Assembly: GCA_934254915.1 (NCBI GenBank)
Contig: CAKQMH010000003.1
Coordinates: 121,717 to 185,716, forward strand
From: an uncultured Alphaproteobacteria bacterium
Lineage (GTDB): Bacteria; Pseudomonadota; Alphaproteobacteria; RF32; CAG-239
Length of the DNA stretch: 64,000 nucleotides
Direction of reading: 5' to 3'
The notes under the pieces are model-generated. The model did no database searches, was not told the origin of the DNA, and saw only the letters and a list, made by a program, of their open reading frames with translations. Positions within the stretch are counted from its first letter, which is position 1; each line of letters opens with the position of its first letter. Shown here piece after piece: positions 36,078 through 43,997 of the stretch. Position numbers and translations under genes: made by a program.

Positions 36078-37826
36078 TTACAACAACTTTAATGTGTCTT
36101 CAACAATCAGGTCTTCACGCAGACGATAACGCTTTATAAGTTTGTCCATCGGCTCGCGGTCATTAAATTCTTTTTTAGCCCCATAGCTGATAACTTTCAT
36201 GTTGCTGTCGCCGTAAAAACGGGCAATTTTTTCGCCGAACCCGCCGTCTAATTCGCCGTCTTCCAAAGTTACAACCACATCATGATTATCTTTCAGGCGG
36301 TTAAGCATTTGTGCGTCAAGCCCGCTCAGATAACGCGGGTTTATCAAGGTGGCGTTAATCCCTTTTTGCGCCAGCAAAGCTACGGTTTTTTCACCCAATT
36401 CACGCATACTTCCGGCCGCAATGATTGCGACTTTACTTCCTTGTTGCAGCATCACAAATTTATTCAAGTCGCTATAATCATTGGTAATTGTATCTTCACG
36501 ACTGATTAAGACTGCCGGAATACGAATAACGACCGGATGCTTGTTTTGCTCAATTCCCCAATCCAACATCGAGAAATATTCTTCTTTGGTGGTCGGTGCC
36601 AGATAAACGATATTAGGAATATTGCTGATTAACGGAATATCAAAGCAGCCCAAGTGGGTTGCGTCGGCACTGTTAATTCCGTTCCAACCGACCAAAATAA
36701 CGGCCGGATTGTTGTTTAGAGCCAGATCTTGCGACAACTGGTCATAGGTGCGCTGTACAAATGAACTTAATACCCAGAATATCGGTTTGCAGCCGCCTTT
36801 GGCCAGACCTGACGACATTGCCACCGCGTGTTCTTCAGCAATACCGACATCAACAAAGTTAGCTCCGAATTTTGCCCGCATTTCCGGTGACATTCCGATA
36901 GCTCCCGGAGTTCCGGCATTAACCAGAACAACTTTCTTGTCATTGGCAATTTTATCCTGCAGATAATTGACCGTTAGAGAGTTATAATTTTCGCCGCCGA
37001 AATCAAGGGTTGGTTTTCCGGTCTTGATATCAAATGGAACACTCCAGTGCCAAGCTTCTTTATTTTGTTCTGCCGGTGCATAGCCTTTGCCTTTTTCGGT
37101 ATGAATATGCAGCAGAGTGGGTAGGTTGGTGTCTTTAACTTGTTTGAACAGGCTTAAAAGTTCTTCAATATCGTTGCCGTTCTCCAGATAATGATAATCA
37201 AAACCCAGAGCTTTAAATAAATTGCATTGAGCTTCGCCGTTGGTCTTACGCAGAAGGCGCAGATTGTCATATAATCCGCCATGGTTTTCGGCAATTGACA
37301 TCTCATTATCGTTGACCACAACAATGATGTTGCTGTTTAATACCGCAGCGTTGTCCAAACCCTCTAAAGCTTCGCCGCCCGAAAGAGAACCGTCGCCGAT
37401 AACCGCAACCACATTATATTTTTCGCCTTTCAAATCACGGGCTTTAGCTAAGCCGCTTGCCAGACTTACGGATGTTGAAGTATGACCGACCACAAAATTA
37501 TCATGTTCGCTTTCAGCCGGATTGGTATAACCCGAAATTTTTTGCATTCCTTCATCGGTCAAAAAGCCGTCTTTGCGTCCGGTTAAAATTTTATGCGGAT
37601 AACATTGGTGAGATACGTCAAAAACGAACTTGTCTGCGGGAGAGTTAAATACATAGTGCATGGCAATCGTAGTTTCGACAATGCCGAGATTAGGACCGAC
37701 GTGGCCGCCGACCTTGCTGTCACGGTTCAAAATGGCTTGTCTTATCTCTTCAGCCACGTTTTTCAAACCATTAATGTCTAATTTTTTAAGATCAGCCGGT
37801 GAATTTATATTATCCAAATAGCTCAT
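36078..37826 (-). CDS. dxs: 1-deoxy-D-xylulose-5-phosphate synthase, short atypical form
   Basis: A 582-residue thiamine-diphosphate enzyme joining pyruvate and glyceraldehyde 3-phosphate in the MEP isoprenoid pathway. The start is the ATG at 37826 behind GAGGAG, downstream of the promoter. ThDP-binding motif GDGSLSGGEALEGLDNA; catalytic Glu in VGIAEEHAV; C-terminal transketolase domain. It is about 40-60 residues shorter than usual proteobacterial Dxs, and GGHVGPNLGIVE and FDVSHQCYPHK resemble the shorter form seen in some Firmicutes. Horizontal origin is plausible. Another transketolase-like specificity cannot be excluded. Confidence 0.8.
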   Translation of the reverse strand: MSYLDNINSPADLKKLDINGLKNVAEEIRQAILNRDSKVGGHVGPNLGIVETTIAMHYVFNSPADKFVFDVSHQCYPHKILTGRKDGFLTDEGMQKISGYTNPAESEHDNFVVGHTSTSVSLASGLAKARDLKGEKYNVVAVIGDGSLSGGEALEGLDNAAVLNSNIIVVVNDNEMSIAENHGGLYDNLRLLRKTNGEAQCNLFKALGFDYHYLENGNDIEELLSLFKQVKDTNLPTLLHIHTEKGKGYAPAEQNKEAWHWSVPFDIKTGKPTLDFGGENYNSLTVNYLQDKIANDKKVVLVNAGTPGAIGMSPEMRAKFGANFVDVGIAEEHAVAMSSGLAKGGCKPIFWVLSSFVQRTYDQLSQDLALNNNPAVILVGWNGINSADATHLGCFDIPLISNIPNIVYLAPTTKEEYFSMLDWGIEQNKHPVVIRIPAVLISREDTITNDYSDLNKFVMLQQGSKVAIIAAGSMRELGEKTVALLAQKGINATLINPRYLSGLDAQMLNRLKDNHDVVVTLEDGELDGGFGEKIARFYGDSNMKVISYGAKKEFNDREPMDKLIKRYRLREDLIVEDTLKLL

Positions 37827-37869
37827 TTTTATCTCCTCATTATTAACCGTAAAATCGATTCTGCCATAC

Positions 37870-37900
37870 ACTATAAGAGTTAGAGAAAACTCTAAGTCAA
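37870..37900 (-). promoter_or_regulatory. MerR-type promoter of the dxs-like gene
   Basis: On the minus strand: TTGACT (37895-37900), a 19-bp spacer carrying the inverted repeat TAGAGTTTTCTCTA, then TATAGT (37870-37875). An over-long 19-bp spacer filled by a dyad is the hallmark of MerR-family activation. Nearly the same operator precedes the flavodoxin gene (40871-40901). Confidence 0.75.
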
Positions 37901-37929
37901 GACCTATTTTCAGATTTTATAAAAAAAAT

Positions 37930-38697
37930 TTATCGACCACCGGCCGCCATAATTTTATCAAACAGTTTTTGCCGTGAAAGTTCGGCCTGTTCGAGCTTAG
38001 AGGCTGTATTTTGAGCTGCCGGTAAATCGATGCGCTGATTATATAATGCTTTTTTCAGAATTTTTCCGCTGTCCTCAAAATGCACACCCGAAACGACAAC
38101 TCTGCCTTGTCCGAAATTACGGGCGATAACCGCCGGATACTTTTGCGGCAAATTGTAAACCGCCAATATTTCGGTTTCAGCATTATCAATATCAAAATAA
38201 GGTCCGCCGTGATAATAGGCCAGATGTTTTTCATTGTCTTGCCATATTAATTCGACCGCCGCCGCAGAGGCGGCATTTTTGGCATAGGGATTAATTCCCA
38301 ATTCTTTATGCAGTGTTCCGACTGCTTTGCCTTCAATAAGGTTTAGTCCGCACTCACTGATGATTTTAAGCTCAGGAATATCCTTTTCAAAAATTGTCTG
38401 TCGGCAGGCATAGTACGCACCGGCGCAAATCCCATAATAGATACCGCCGTTACGAACAAACTCTCGAATTTTATCGTTTCCGAGAGTTTCCAGTTTTCGC
38501 CGGTAAGGTGTTCCGGCCCCACCGGGCATAACAAAACCTAAAACCGTGTCATTAAGTTCATTGCGATTGATTATTCCCGCCGCATCGGTAAAGCCGATTT
38601 CAATTCCGCGCGGAGTAAAATAATGTTTTAATTCTTGTTCCAAATTAGTGACATCGGCACACCCGTAGTCACGATAGATTAAAATTTTATTACGCAT
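37930..38697 (-). CDS. BPL_N (glutamine amidotransferase-like) domain protein
   Basis: A 255-residue protein resembling the N-terminal domain of eukaryotic-type biotin-protein ligases, a class I amidotransferase fold. FVMPGGAGTPY (residues ~55-65) and GGIYYGICAGAYYACR contain the nucleophile-elbow Cys; YYHGGPYFD and SGVHFEDSG follow. The start codon overlaps the hydE stop (TAATG), so the two are translationally coupled. Substrate unknown. Confidence 0.8.
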   Translation of the reverse strand: MRNKILIYRDYGCADVTNLEQELKHYFTPRGIEIGFTDAAGIINRNELNDTVLGFVMPGGAGTPYRRKLETLGNDKIREFVRNGGIYYGICAGAYYACRQTIFEKDIPELKIISECGLNLIEGKAVGTLHKELGINPYAKNAASAAAVELIWQDNEKHLAYYHGGPYFDIDNAETEILAVYNLPQKYPAVIARNFGQGRVVVSGVHFEDSGKILKKALYNQRIDLPAAQNTASKLEQAELSRQKLFDKIMAAGGR

Positions 38698-39695
38698 TAG
38701 TTTGTCCGTTGTTTATGACCGCCGTATCCTTCTCCGATTGTGCGTCCGATACTCATAATTTTCAGGCCGATGCAGCTGCGGCAATGAGCCGGAGTGTCGT
38801 TAACGCAAATTTTGTTGGGATAAAGCTCATAAAGTTTTCGATATTCGCCTTCGGTTACGTTCGGCATAACCACATTAGCACCGCCCTGCAGAGCCATAAG
38901 CCGTCCGCGCGGGTGCAGACTTTCCATTGCGGTGGTGGCCGGAATATTAATATCCGGCAGCAAAATCCGCATAACCGCCATTGTCCGCAGAGCCAAATGC
39001 AGGTTATTGCCTTGTGCTGCGGCCAACGGTGTTTCGGGGTGCGGAATAAAAGGGCCGATACCGGCCATATCAACTTCCAAATTTTTCAAAAACAACAAAT
39101 CATCGGCAATTGAGGAAATACTTTGTTCCGGCAGTCCGACCATAATTCCCGAACCAAGTTCATAACCCAATTCTTTGAGCCATAACAGGCATTGGTAACG
39201 GTTTTCCCAGCTCATTTGCGGGTCAAGCCGATGGTAGAGATCCTTATCCGTGGTTTCAATCCGCATCAAATAGCGGTCAGCCCCGGCTTCCCGCCAGGCT
39301 TTATAATCTTCATAATCTCTTTCGCCCACGCTTAAAGTAACCGCAACATCAAACTTTTTTATCGCCTCAATAATGCGGCACATTTTATCACGGTCATAGA
39401 ACAAATCTTCACCCGATTGCATTACAATTGTCTTAAAGCCGATATTTGCAGCTTTGCGGGCAGTTTCGATTAATTCTTCTTCACTCATATGATAGCGGCA
39501 GACTTTGCTGTTGCCTTTGCGGATACCGCAGTACAAGCAGTTATTGCGACAATAATTGGAAAATTCAATCAGCCCGCGCAGATGTACGGCATCACCGACA
39601 TTTTGTTTTCGAATTTCATCGGCTTTGCGGAGCAGGGAGGCTTCATTTTCTTCGTCGCTTAACAGATTTATAATTTCTTGCTTGTTGAGCGTCAT
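38697..39695 (-). CDS. hydE: Radical SAM protein, HydE-like
   Basis: A 332-residue radical SAM enzyme started at the ATG at 39695, which overlaps the mnmA stop (ATGA). The cluster motif is CRNNCLYC near residues 50-57, preceded by RGLIEFSNY; MQSGEDLFYD, VGERDYEDY and GIGPFIPHPETPL follow, typical of the [FeFe]-hydrogenase maturase HydE. No hydF, hydG or hydrogenase gene is in this window. PylB or another HydE-like specificity is an alternative. Confidence 0.8.
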   Translation of the reverse strand: MTLNKQEIINLLSDEENEASLLRKADEIRKQNVGDAVHLRGLIEFSNYCRNNCLYCGIRKGNSKVCRYHMSEEELIETARKAANIGFKTIVMQSGEDLFYDRDKMCRIIEAIKKFDVAVTLSVGERDYEDYKAWREAGADRYLMRIETTDKDLYHRLDPQMSWENRYQCLLWLKELGYELGSGIMVGLPEQSISSIADDLLFLKNLEVDMAGIGPFIPHPETPLAAAQGNNLHLALRTMAVMRILLPDINIPATTAMESLHPRGRLMALQGGANVVMPNVTEGEYRKLYELYPNKICVNDTPAHCRSCIGLKIMSIGRTIGEGYGGHKQRTN

Positions 39696-40774
39696 AGAGA
39701 ACTGCTTTCGATAATTCCGCCGCCCCAAACATAACCGTTTTCATCATACAGAACTGCCGACTGACCGGAAGCTACGGCTTTTTGTTTTTCTCTGAAAACA
39801 AGTTGAGCTTTGCCGTCCGGCAATGGAATATATTCCGCGGCAATTGGTTTTTGTGATGAGCGTAGTTTTACCAAAACATCACAAGGTTTGTCCAGCGGTT
39901 CGACTGACAACCATGACCAGTTATTGGCAATTAATGACTGCTTATAACATTCTTCATCAAAACCAAGCACTACTTCATTGGTGTCTTTATTGAGGGCGAT
40001 TACGTATAAAGGACGTTCGGCACTGATGCCCAAACCGCGCCGCTGTCCGATGGTAAAGTTCCAAATACCCTGATGTTGTCCCAAAACTTTTCCGCTAGTG
40101 TCTACAAAATTGCCGATTTTTGGTTCTTGTTGCAAAATATCGTTAATATCACCGGAATAAAAATCCTGACTGTCCGGTTTGTCACTGACTTTCAGTCCGT
40201 ATTTGTGAGCAATTTCACGAACTTCGGCTTTGGTATATCCGCCCAACGGCAGCATAATTCGCGCCAGCTGTTCTTGTTTCAGACGATAGATAAAATAGGT
40301 CTGATCTTTGCGCTCGTCAACCGCCCGCTGCAGCCGATAGCGTTGGCTGATGTCATCAAATGAGAGCCGCGCATAGTGTCCGGTGGCAAATTTGTCAAAC
40401 TCAATGCCGGCGGCCTGTGCGCTGTGGGGCAGGGCATCAAATTTTATCATCGAATTGCACCACACGCACGGATTAGGTGTGCGTCCGGCCAGATATTCCT
40501 GCTTAAAATTAGTCAAAACCAGTTTTTGATATTCTTTGGTGCAGTCAATAACATGATACGGAATATCAAGTTTTTGACAAATTCCGCGTGCTTCCTCAAT
40601 GTCTTGTTCCTCATGCGGCGAAAAACAGGCATCTTTGTGTGACATAATGTTAAATGCGCGCCCTTTATCCCAAATCGACATGGTTGCCCCGATAACCTCA
40701 TGTCCGGCTTCTTTTAAGATACAGGCTGCGACGGAAGAATCAACGCCGCCGCTCATTCCGACTAATATTTTCAT
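39692..40774 (-). CDS. mnmA: tRNA-specific 2-thiouridylase MnmA
   Basis: A 360-residue enzyme that makes 2-thiouridine at the wobble position of tRNA-Lys, Glu and Gln. PP-loop GMSGGVDSSVAA (residues 6-17); catalytic Cys in NPCVWCN; second Cys in SQDFYSGDI is replaced (family usually has Cys in the SQD..C motif, e.g. SQDICF), here Phe-Tyr. GRTPNPC and FTIGQRRGLGI are also present. Leads the mnmA-hydE-BPL_N operon. Confidence 0.93.
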   Translation of the reverse strand: MKILVGMSGGVDSSVAACILKEAGHEVIGATMSIWDKGRAFNIMSHKDACFSPHEEQDIEEARGICQKLDIPYHVIDCTKEYQKLVLTNFKQEYLAGRTPNPCVWCNSMIKFDALPHSAQAAGIEFDKFATGHYARLSFDDISQRYRLQRAVDERKDQTYFIYRLKQEQLARIMLPLGGYTKAEVREIAHKYGLKVSDKPDSQDFYSGDINDILQQEPKIGNFVDTSGKVLGQHQGIWNFTIGQRRGLGISAERPLYVIALNKDTNEVVLGFDEECYKQSLIANNWSWLSVEPLDKPCDVLVKLRSSQKPIAAEYIPLPDGKAQLVFREKQKAVASGQSAVLYDENGYVWGGGIIESSSL

Positions 40775-40870
40775 CTTTCGTAATCCTTTTTGCTAACGGC
40801 GGCAGTGTAATATACTTATCCTCAACTTGCAACGAAAAATATTAAAGGATAAAATTAAGCAAAAAAAGTC

Positions 40871-40901
40871 TTGACTTAGAGTTAACTCTAAAGTTTATGC
40901 T
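40871..40901 (+). promoter_or_regulatory. MerR-type promoter of the flavodoxin gene
   Basis: TTGACT (40871-40876), a 19-bp spacer with the perfect dyad TAGAGTTAACTCTA, then TATGCT (40896-40901). This matches the classic MerR-family arrangement (AdhR/YyaN-like operators). Predicted RNA start lies about 150 bp before the ATG at 41055, leaving a long leader. Confidence 0.8.
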
Positions 40902-41054
40902 GAATTTGATTCGAAAACGCAGAGGAAAAATAACGTGAAAATACAGCGCAATACATATATATCTTTCATATTGTGTTTAATCGTCGGTAGGTTACCCACG
41001 CAGCTTAAATGCCATAGCTGCCGTTAATTCTATAACAGTTAAAGGAGAGTAATA

Positions 41055-41609
41055 ATGAATTTCAAAAAGTTTGCATTATCAATGTTGGGCGGATGTTTGC
41101 TGTCTGCCGGTGTTTCGGCTCAGGTTATCAAACCGGAGAGCAAGATATTGGTTGCTTATTTTTCACAAACCGGTAATACCCGCACGATTGCACAAAAGAT
41201 TCAGCAGGAATTGGGGGCTGATATTTTTGAAATAACCCCGAATATTCCGTATGTTGATGATTATAATCAACTGGTCGAAAAAGCCAAAAAAGAAATTGCC
41301 GATGGTGTAACTCCGAGCTTGCGCAATAAAGTTGCTAATTTTGCCGATTATGATATTATCTTTGTCGGTTCACCTTGTTGGTGGGGAACAATCGCATCTC
41401 CGGTCAGAACATTTTTGACCGAATATGATTTCAGCGGCAAAACGGTTATTCCATTTATGACGCACGGCGGCAGTGGTTTAGGTCATAGTGTTTCTGATAT
41501 CAAAAACCTTGTTCCCACCGCAGAAGTTACCGGCGCTGAATCTTTTTGGGGACGTTTTGTCGGCCGCGCAGATGTTTCATCGTGGCTTAATAATTTGAAA
41601 AGTGAGTAG
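41055..41609 (+). CDS. Exported flavodoxin
   Basis: A 184-residue flavodoxin-fold protein with an N-terminal signal peptide (residues 1-22, cleavage after VSA). The FMN phosphate loop is YFSQTGNTRTIA (residues ~35-46); the second and third loops are GSPCWWGTIASP and MTHGGSGLGHS. Export is unusual for a flavodoxin and implies a periplasmic redox role. AAAGGAGAG precedes the ATG. MerR-type promoter upstream; the metallophosphoesterase gene follows after 7 bp. Confidence 0.88.
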   Translation: MNFKKFALSMLGGCLLSAGVSAQVIKPESKILVAYFSQTGNTRTIAQKIQQELGADIFEITPNIPYVDDYNQLVEKAKKEIADGVTPSLRNKVANFADYDIIFVGSPCWWGTIASPVRTFLTEYDFSGKTVIPFMTHGGSGLGHSVSDIKNLVPTAEVTGAESFWGRFVGRADVSSWLNNLKSE

Positions 41610-41616
41610 TTGAAAA

Positions 41617-42729
41617 ATGAGGATGTGGTATATCTTACTTGGAATAACAATTGTCTTGACGATTGCTTGTCTGATTTACCTTGGCTGGCGGGTTTCCGGC
41701 TTCGGTTTTATCAAGCAGATTGCCAACCACAAATACCGCTGGTTGTGCAGCCTGTTGCTGGTTTGTGCGATTTTCGGCATTTTGGCCTTAAGCCTGAATA
41801 TGATGAATGCGGTTATTTGCTTGTTACACATTTGCGGTTTCTGGATAATATGCGATATTGCCTTTTTAGCCATCGGACACTGGCATCCGGCACCGTTTGC
41901 ACATTACTATGCCGGAATTGCCGCTATCGCTCTCAGCGTGCTTTATTTGGGCTGCGGCGTATATCTTGATTACCACATCTTCACTACTTCCTATCAGCTT
42001 AAATCACCCAAAATCAAAAAGCCGCTGCGTGTGGTAATGTTTGCTGATTCGCATATCGGCACAACATTTGACGGCGAAGGCTTTGCTCGCCATATGCAAA
42101 AAATTCAGGCTCAAAATCCGGATGTGGTTTTGTTGGTCGGCGATTATGTCGACGATGGTTCGCAATTAAAGGAAATGCAAATAGCCACCAAAGCTTTGGG
42201 CGAACTTAAAACGCAATACGGTGTTTATTTTGTGTTCGGTAACCATGATAAAGGTTATTACAATTCCATTGTCCGCGGTTATGACGGCAATGTCTTGCAG
42301 GCTGAATTACAAAAAAACGGGGTAAGAGTTTTGGAAGATGAAGCCGTGCCGCTTCGGGATGATATTTTGTTGCTTGGGCGTAAAGATTCTTCGGAATTCT
42401 TCCGCGGTGGAAGCCGTAAAAGTATGCGCGCTCTGACTAAAGATTTGCCGCAAAATCGCTTTGTCGTGGTTATGGATCATCAGCCTAACGACTATGAAAA
42501 ACAGGCTGCCGCCGGTGTCGATTTGGTAGTTTCGGGACATACTCACGGCGGGCAAATGTTCCCGCTGAATAAAGTAGGCGAATGGATTGGCGCTAATGAT
42601 AATACCTATGGGCTTGATCACCGCCGGCAGACCGACTTTATTGTTACTTCCGGCTTGTCTGATTGGGCAATAAAAATCAAAACCGGTACTAAGTCGGAAT
42701 TTGTCGTCATCGACCTCCTGCCGGAATAA
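41617..42729 (+). CDS. Membrane-anchored metallophosphoesterase
   Basis: A 370-residue protein with four hydrophobic segments in residues 1-125, then a calcineurin-type phosphoesterase domain. Metal ligands are seen in ADSHIG (residues ~143-148), VGDYVDDG, FGNHDKGYY, MDHQP and SGHTHGGQMFP. This is the YkuE/YaeI-like arrangement, family members of which act on UDP-sugars or cyclic and lipid phosphoesters. Probably co-transcribed with the exported flavodoxin. Confidence 0.9.
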   Translation: MRMWYILLGITIVLTIACLIYLGWRVSGFGFIKQIANHKYRWLCSLLLVCAIFGILALSLNMMNAVICLLHICGFWIICDIAFLAIGHWHPAPFAHYYAGIAAIALSVLYLGCGVYLDYHIFTTSYQLKSPKIKKPLRVVMFADSHIGTTFDGEGFARHMQKIQAQNPDVVLLVGDYVDDGSQLKEMQIATKALGELKTQYGVYFVFGNHDKGYYNSIVRGYDGNVLQAELQKNGVRVLEDEAVPLRDDILLLGRKDSSEFFRGGSRKSMRALTKDLPQNRFVVVMDHQPNDYEKQAAAGVDLVVSGHTHGGQMFPLNKVGEWIGANDNTYGLDHRRQTDFIVTSGLSDWAIKIKTGTKSEFVVIDLLPE

Positions 42730-42755
42730 GCTTGAAACAAAGCGGATGTTCGTGA

Positions 42756-42790
42756 GTTGTGACCGTACTCCCAAACCAATATGCTACAAT
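42756..42790 (+). repeat. Degenerate CRISPR repeat upstream of the array
   Basis: A 35-nt sequence whose last 18 nt (AAACCAATATGCTACAAT) are identical to the end of the array repeat and whose first 8 (GTTGTGAC) match but for one base; the middle is changed and one base is missing. It keeps the extended -10 part (TGCTACAAT) but loses the -35 part. It lies 707 bp before the first intact repeat, with the phage-derived ORF filling the space. Confidence 0.85.
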
Positions 42791-42848
42791 ATCCAAAGTA
42801 TGGCAGGGGTTTTCTTTGTTTGCGGCGCAGGAGTTTGGAGTTTCGCCG

Positions 42849-43508
42849 ATGGAGTACCTCAAACAATCTATGCCCAAAGTTGAGCAAAGCAGATTTGCGG
42901 ACTTTCAAAACCGAAAAAAAAGTCTTAGTGAATTATTGGACGATAGTATTCCGTTTCAGGCAATGTATAAGAGCAAACTGGCGACAGTTGAGGATTTTGT
43001 TGAAGATGTTCTTAAAAGTGATGATACAAGTTCTCGGTATTTTGCCGCTAAAACAAAATCGGGTGTGAATTTTGATTTGCCAAGGGATATTGTTTTGCAC
43101 GACAAGAAGCACGCCTTGACTTCTTCCGAGTGGAAAAATGTTATTGACAATTTGGATCGTATTGAAAACGCGACATTGTCGCCTAAAAAACGCTTTGACG
43201 GGACAACGGTTCTTGTGAAAATATCAACCCCGGACGGAAAATACGGCGTTGCGTTTGAGCATATGACCAAAGGTAGAAATATTATAACAACAGCATTTAA
43301 GGATAGCGATGGTAATATTGACAATTGGATAAAAGAAAACTCCGCTAAAGCGATGCAAACGGCACCCACTACCCAAAAGGGACTGCTCTCTAGTCGGAGT
43401 ATGTCTGATATTATAGCAAATTTAGACGATAATGTCAATAGACCATCTTATCAATTAGCAGATAAAGAAATTATAAACAACATTGATACATCAAAATGTT
43501 GCGACTAG
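42849..43508 (+). CDS. Phage-derived ORF with probable PBECR-type nuclease domain
   Basis: A 219-residue ORF if started at the ATG at 42849 (GGAG 8 nt upstream); a GTG at 42759 in the same frame lies inside the degenerate repeat. The residues encoded just before the ATG (ISKVWQGFSLFAAQEFGVSP) also look coding and fit large phage polyvalent proteins, so this may be a fragment. Residues ~115-170 (TTVLVKISTPDGKYGVAFE, GRNIITTAFKDSDGNIDNWIKE) resemble the phage Barnase-EndoU-ColicinE5/D-RelE-like nuclease group. The stop codon TAG lies within the first CRISPR repeat. Expression is not shown. Confidence 0.55.
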   Translation: MEYLKQSMPKVEQSRFADFQNRKKSLSELLDDSIPFQAMYKSKLATVEDFVEDVLKSDDTSSRYFAAKTKSGVNFDLPRDIVLHDKKHALTSSEWKNVIDNLDRIENATLSPKKRFDGTTVLVKISTPDGKYGVAFEHMTKGRNIITTAFKDSDGNIDNWIKENSAKAMQTAPTTQKGLLSSRSMSDIIANLDDNVNRPSYQLADKEIINNIDTSKCCD

Positions 43509-43995
43509 ACATCTAAAACCAATATGCTACAATACATTACATCACCACTTGCGAACCTTTTTCGTTGCGACTAGACATCTAAAACCAATATGCTACAATC
43601 GGACGGGAAAGCAATGTCCAACTCGTCAAGTTGCGACTAGACATCTAAAACCAATATGCTACAATCGAAATGCCTATTGTATGGATAGTTCTTTCGTTGC
43701 GACTAGACATCTAAAACCAATATGCTACAATGATAAAACGCGCAAAAGAATGGGTTTTATAGTTGCGACTAGACATCTAAAACCAATATGCTACAATAGT
43801 AGCAAAGATGTTCACAATCAAATCTCTGTTGCGACTAGACATCTAAAACCAATATGCTACAATTCAACTTTTTCTTCCATTTCGCAAATCTCAGTTGCGA
43901 CTAGACATCTAAAACCAATATGCTACAATTTCATCCATAGCTTCTATTGGGAGTCTGCCGTTGCGACTAGACATCTAAAACCAATATGCTACAAT
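43498..43995 (+). CRISPR. Type II-C CRISPR array, 8 repeats and 7 spacers
   Basis: Eight identical 36-bp repeats beginning GTTGCGACTAGAC and ending CCAATATGCTACAAT, at 43498, 43564, 43630, 43696, 43762, 43828, 43894 and 43960; all seven spacers are exactly 30 bp. The orientation is set by the tracrRNA anti-repeat: crRNAs read on the plus strand, toward cas2. Each repeat holds a promoter-like pair TAGACA-N16-TACAAT with a TG extension, as in Neisseria type II-C repeats, so each crRNA may start in the preceding spacer. A terminator follows the last repeat. Confidence 0.97.
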
Positions 43996-43997
43996 AG

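Noticed and set aside
42791..42850. scaRNA-like RNA from the degenerate repeat
   Set aside because: A scaRNA needs a stretch pairing with the tracrRNA. Downstream only GTTTGCGG is weakly repeat-like and the tracr-pairing half of the degenerate repeat is altered.
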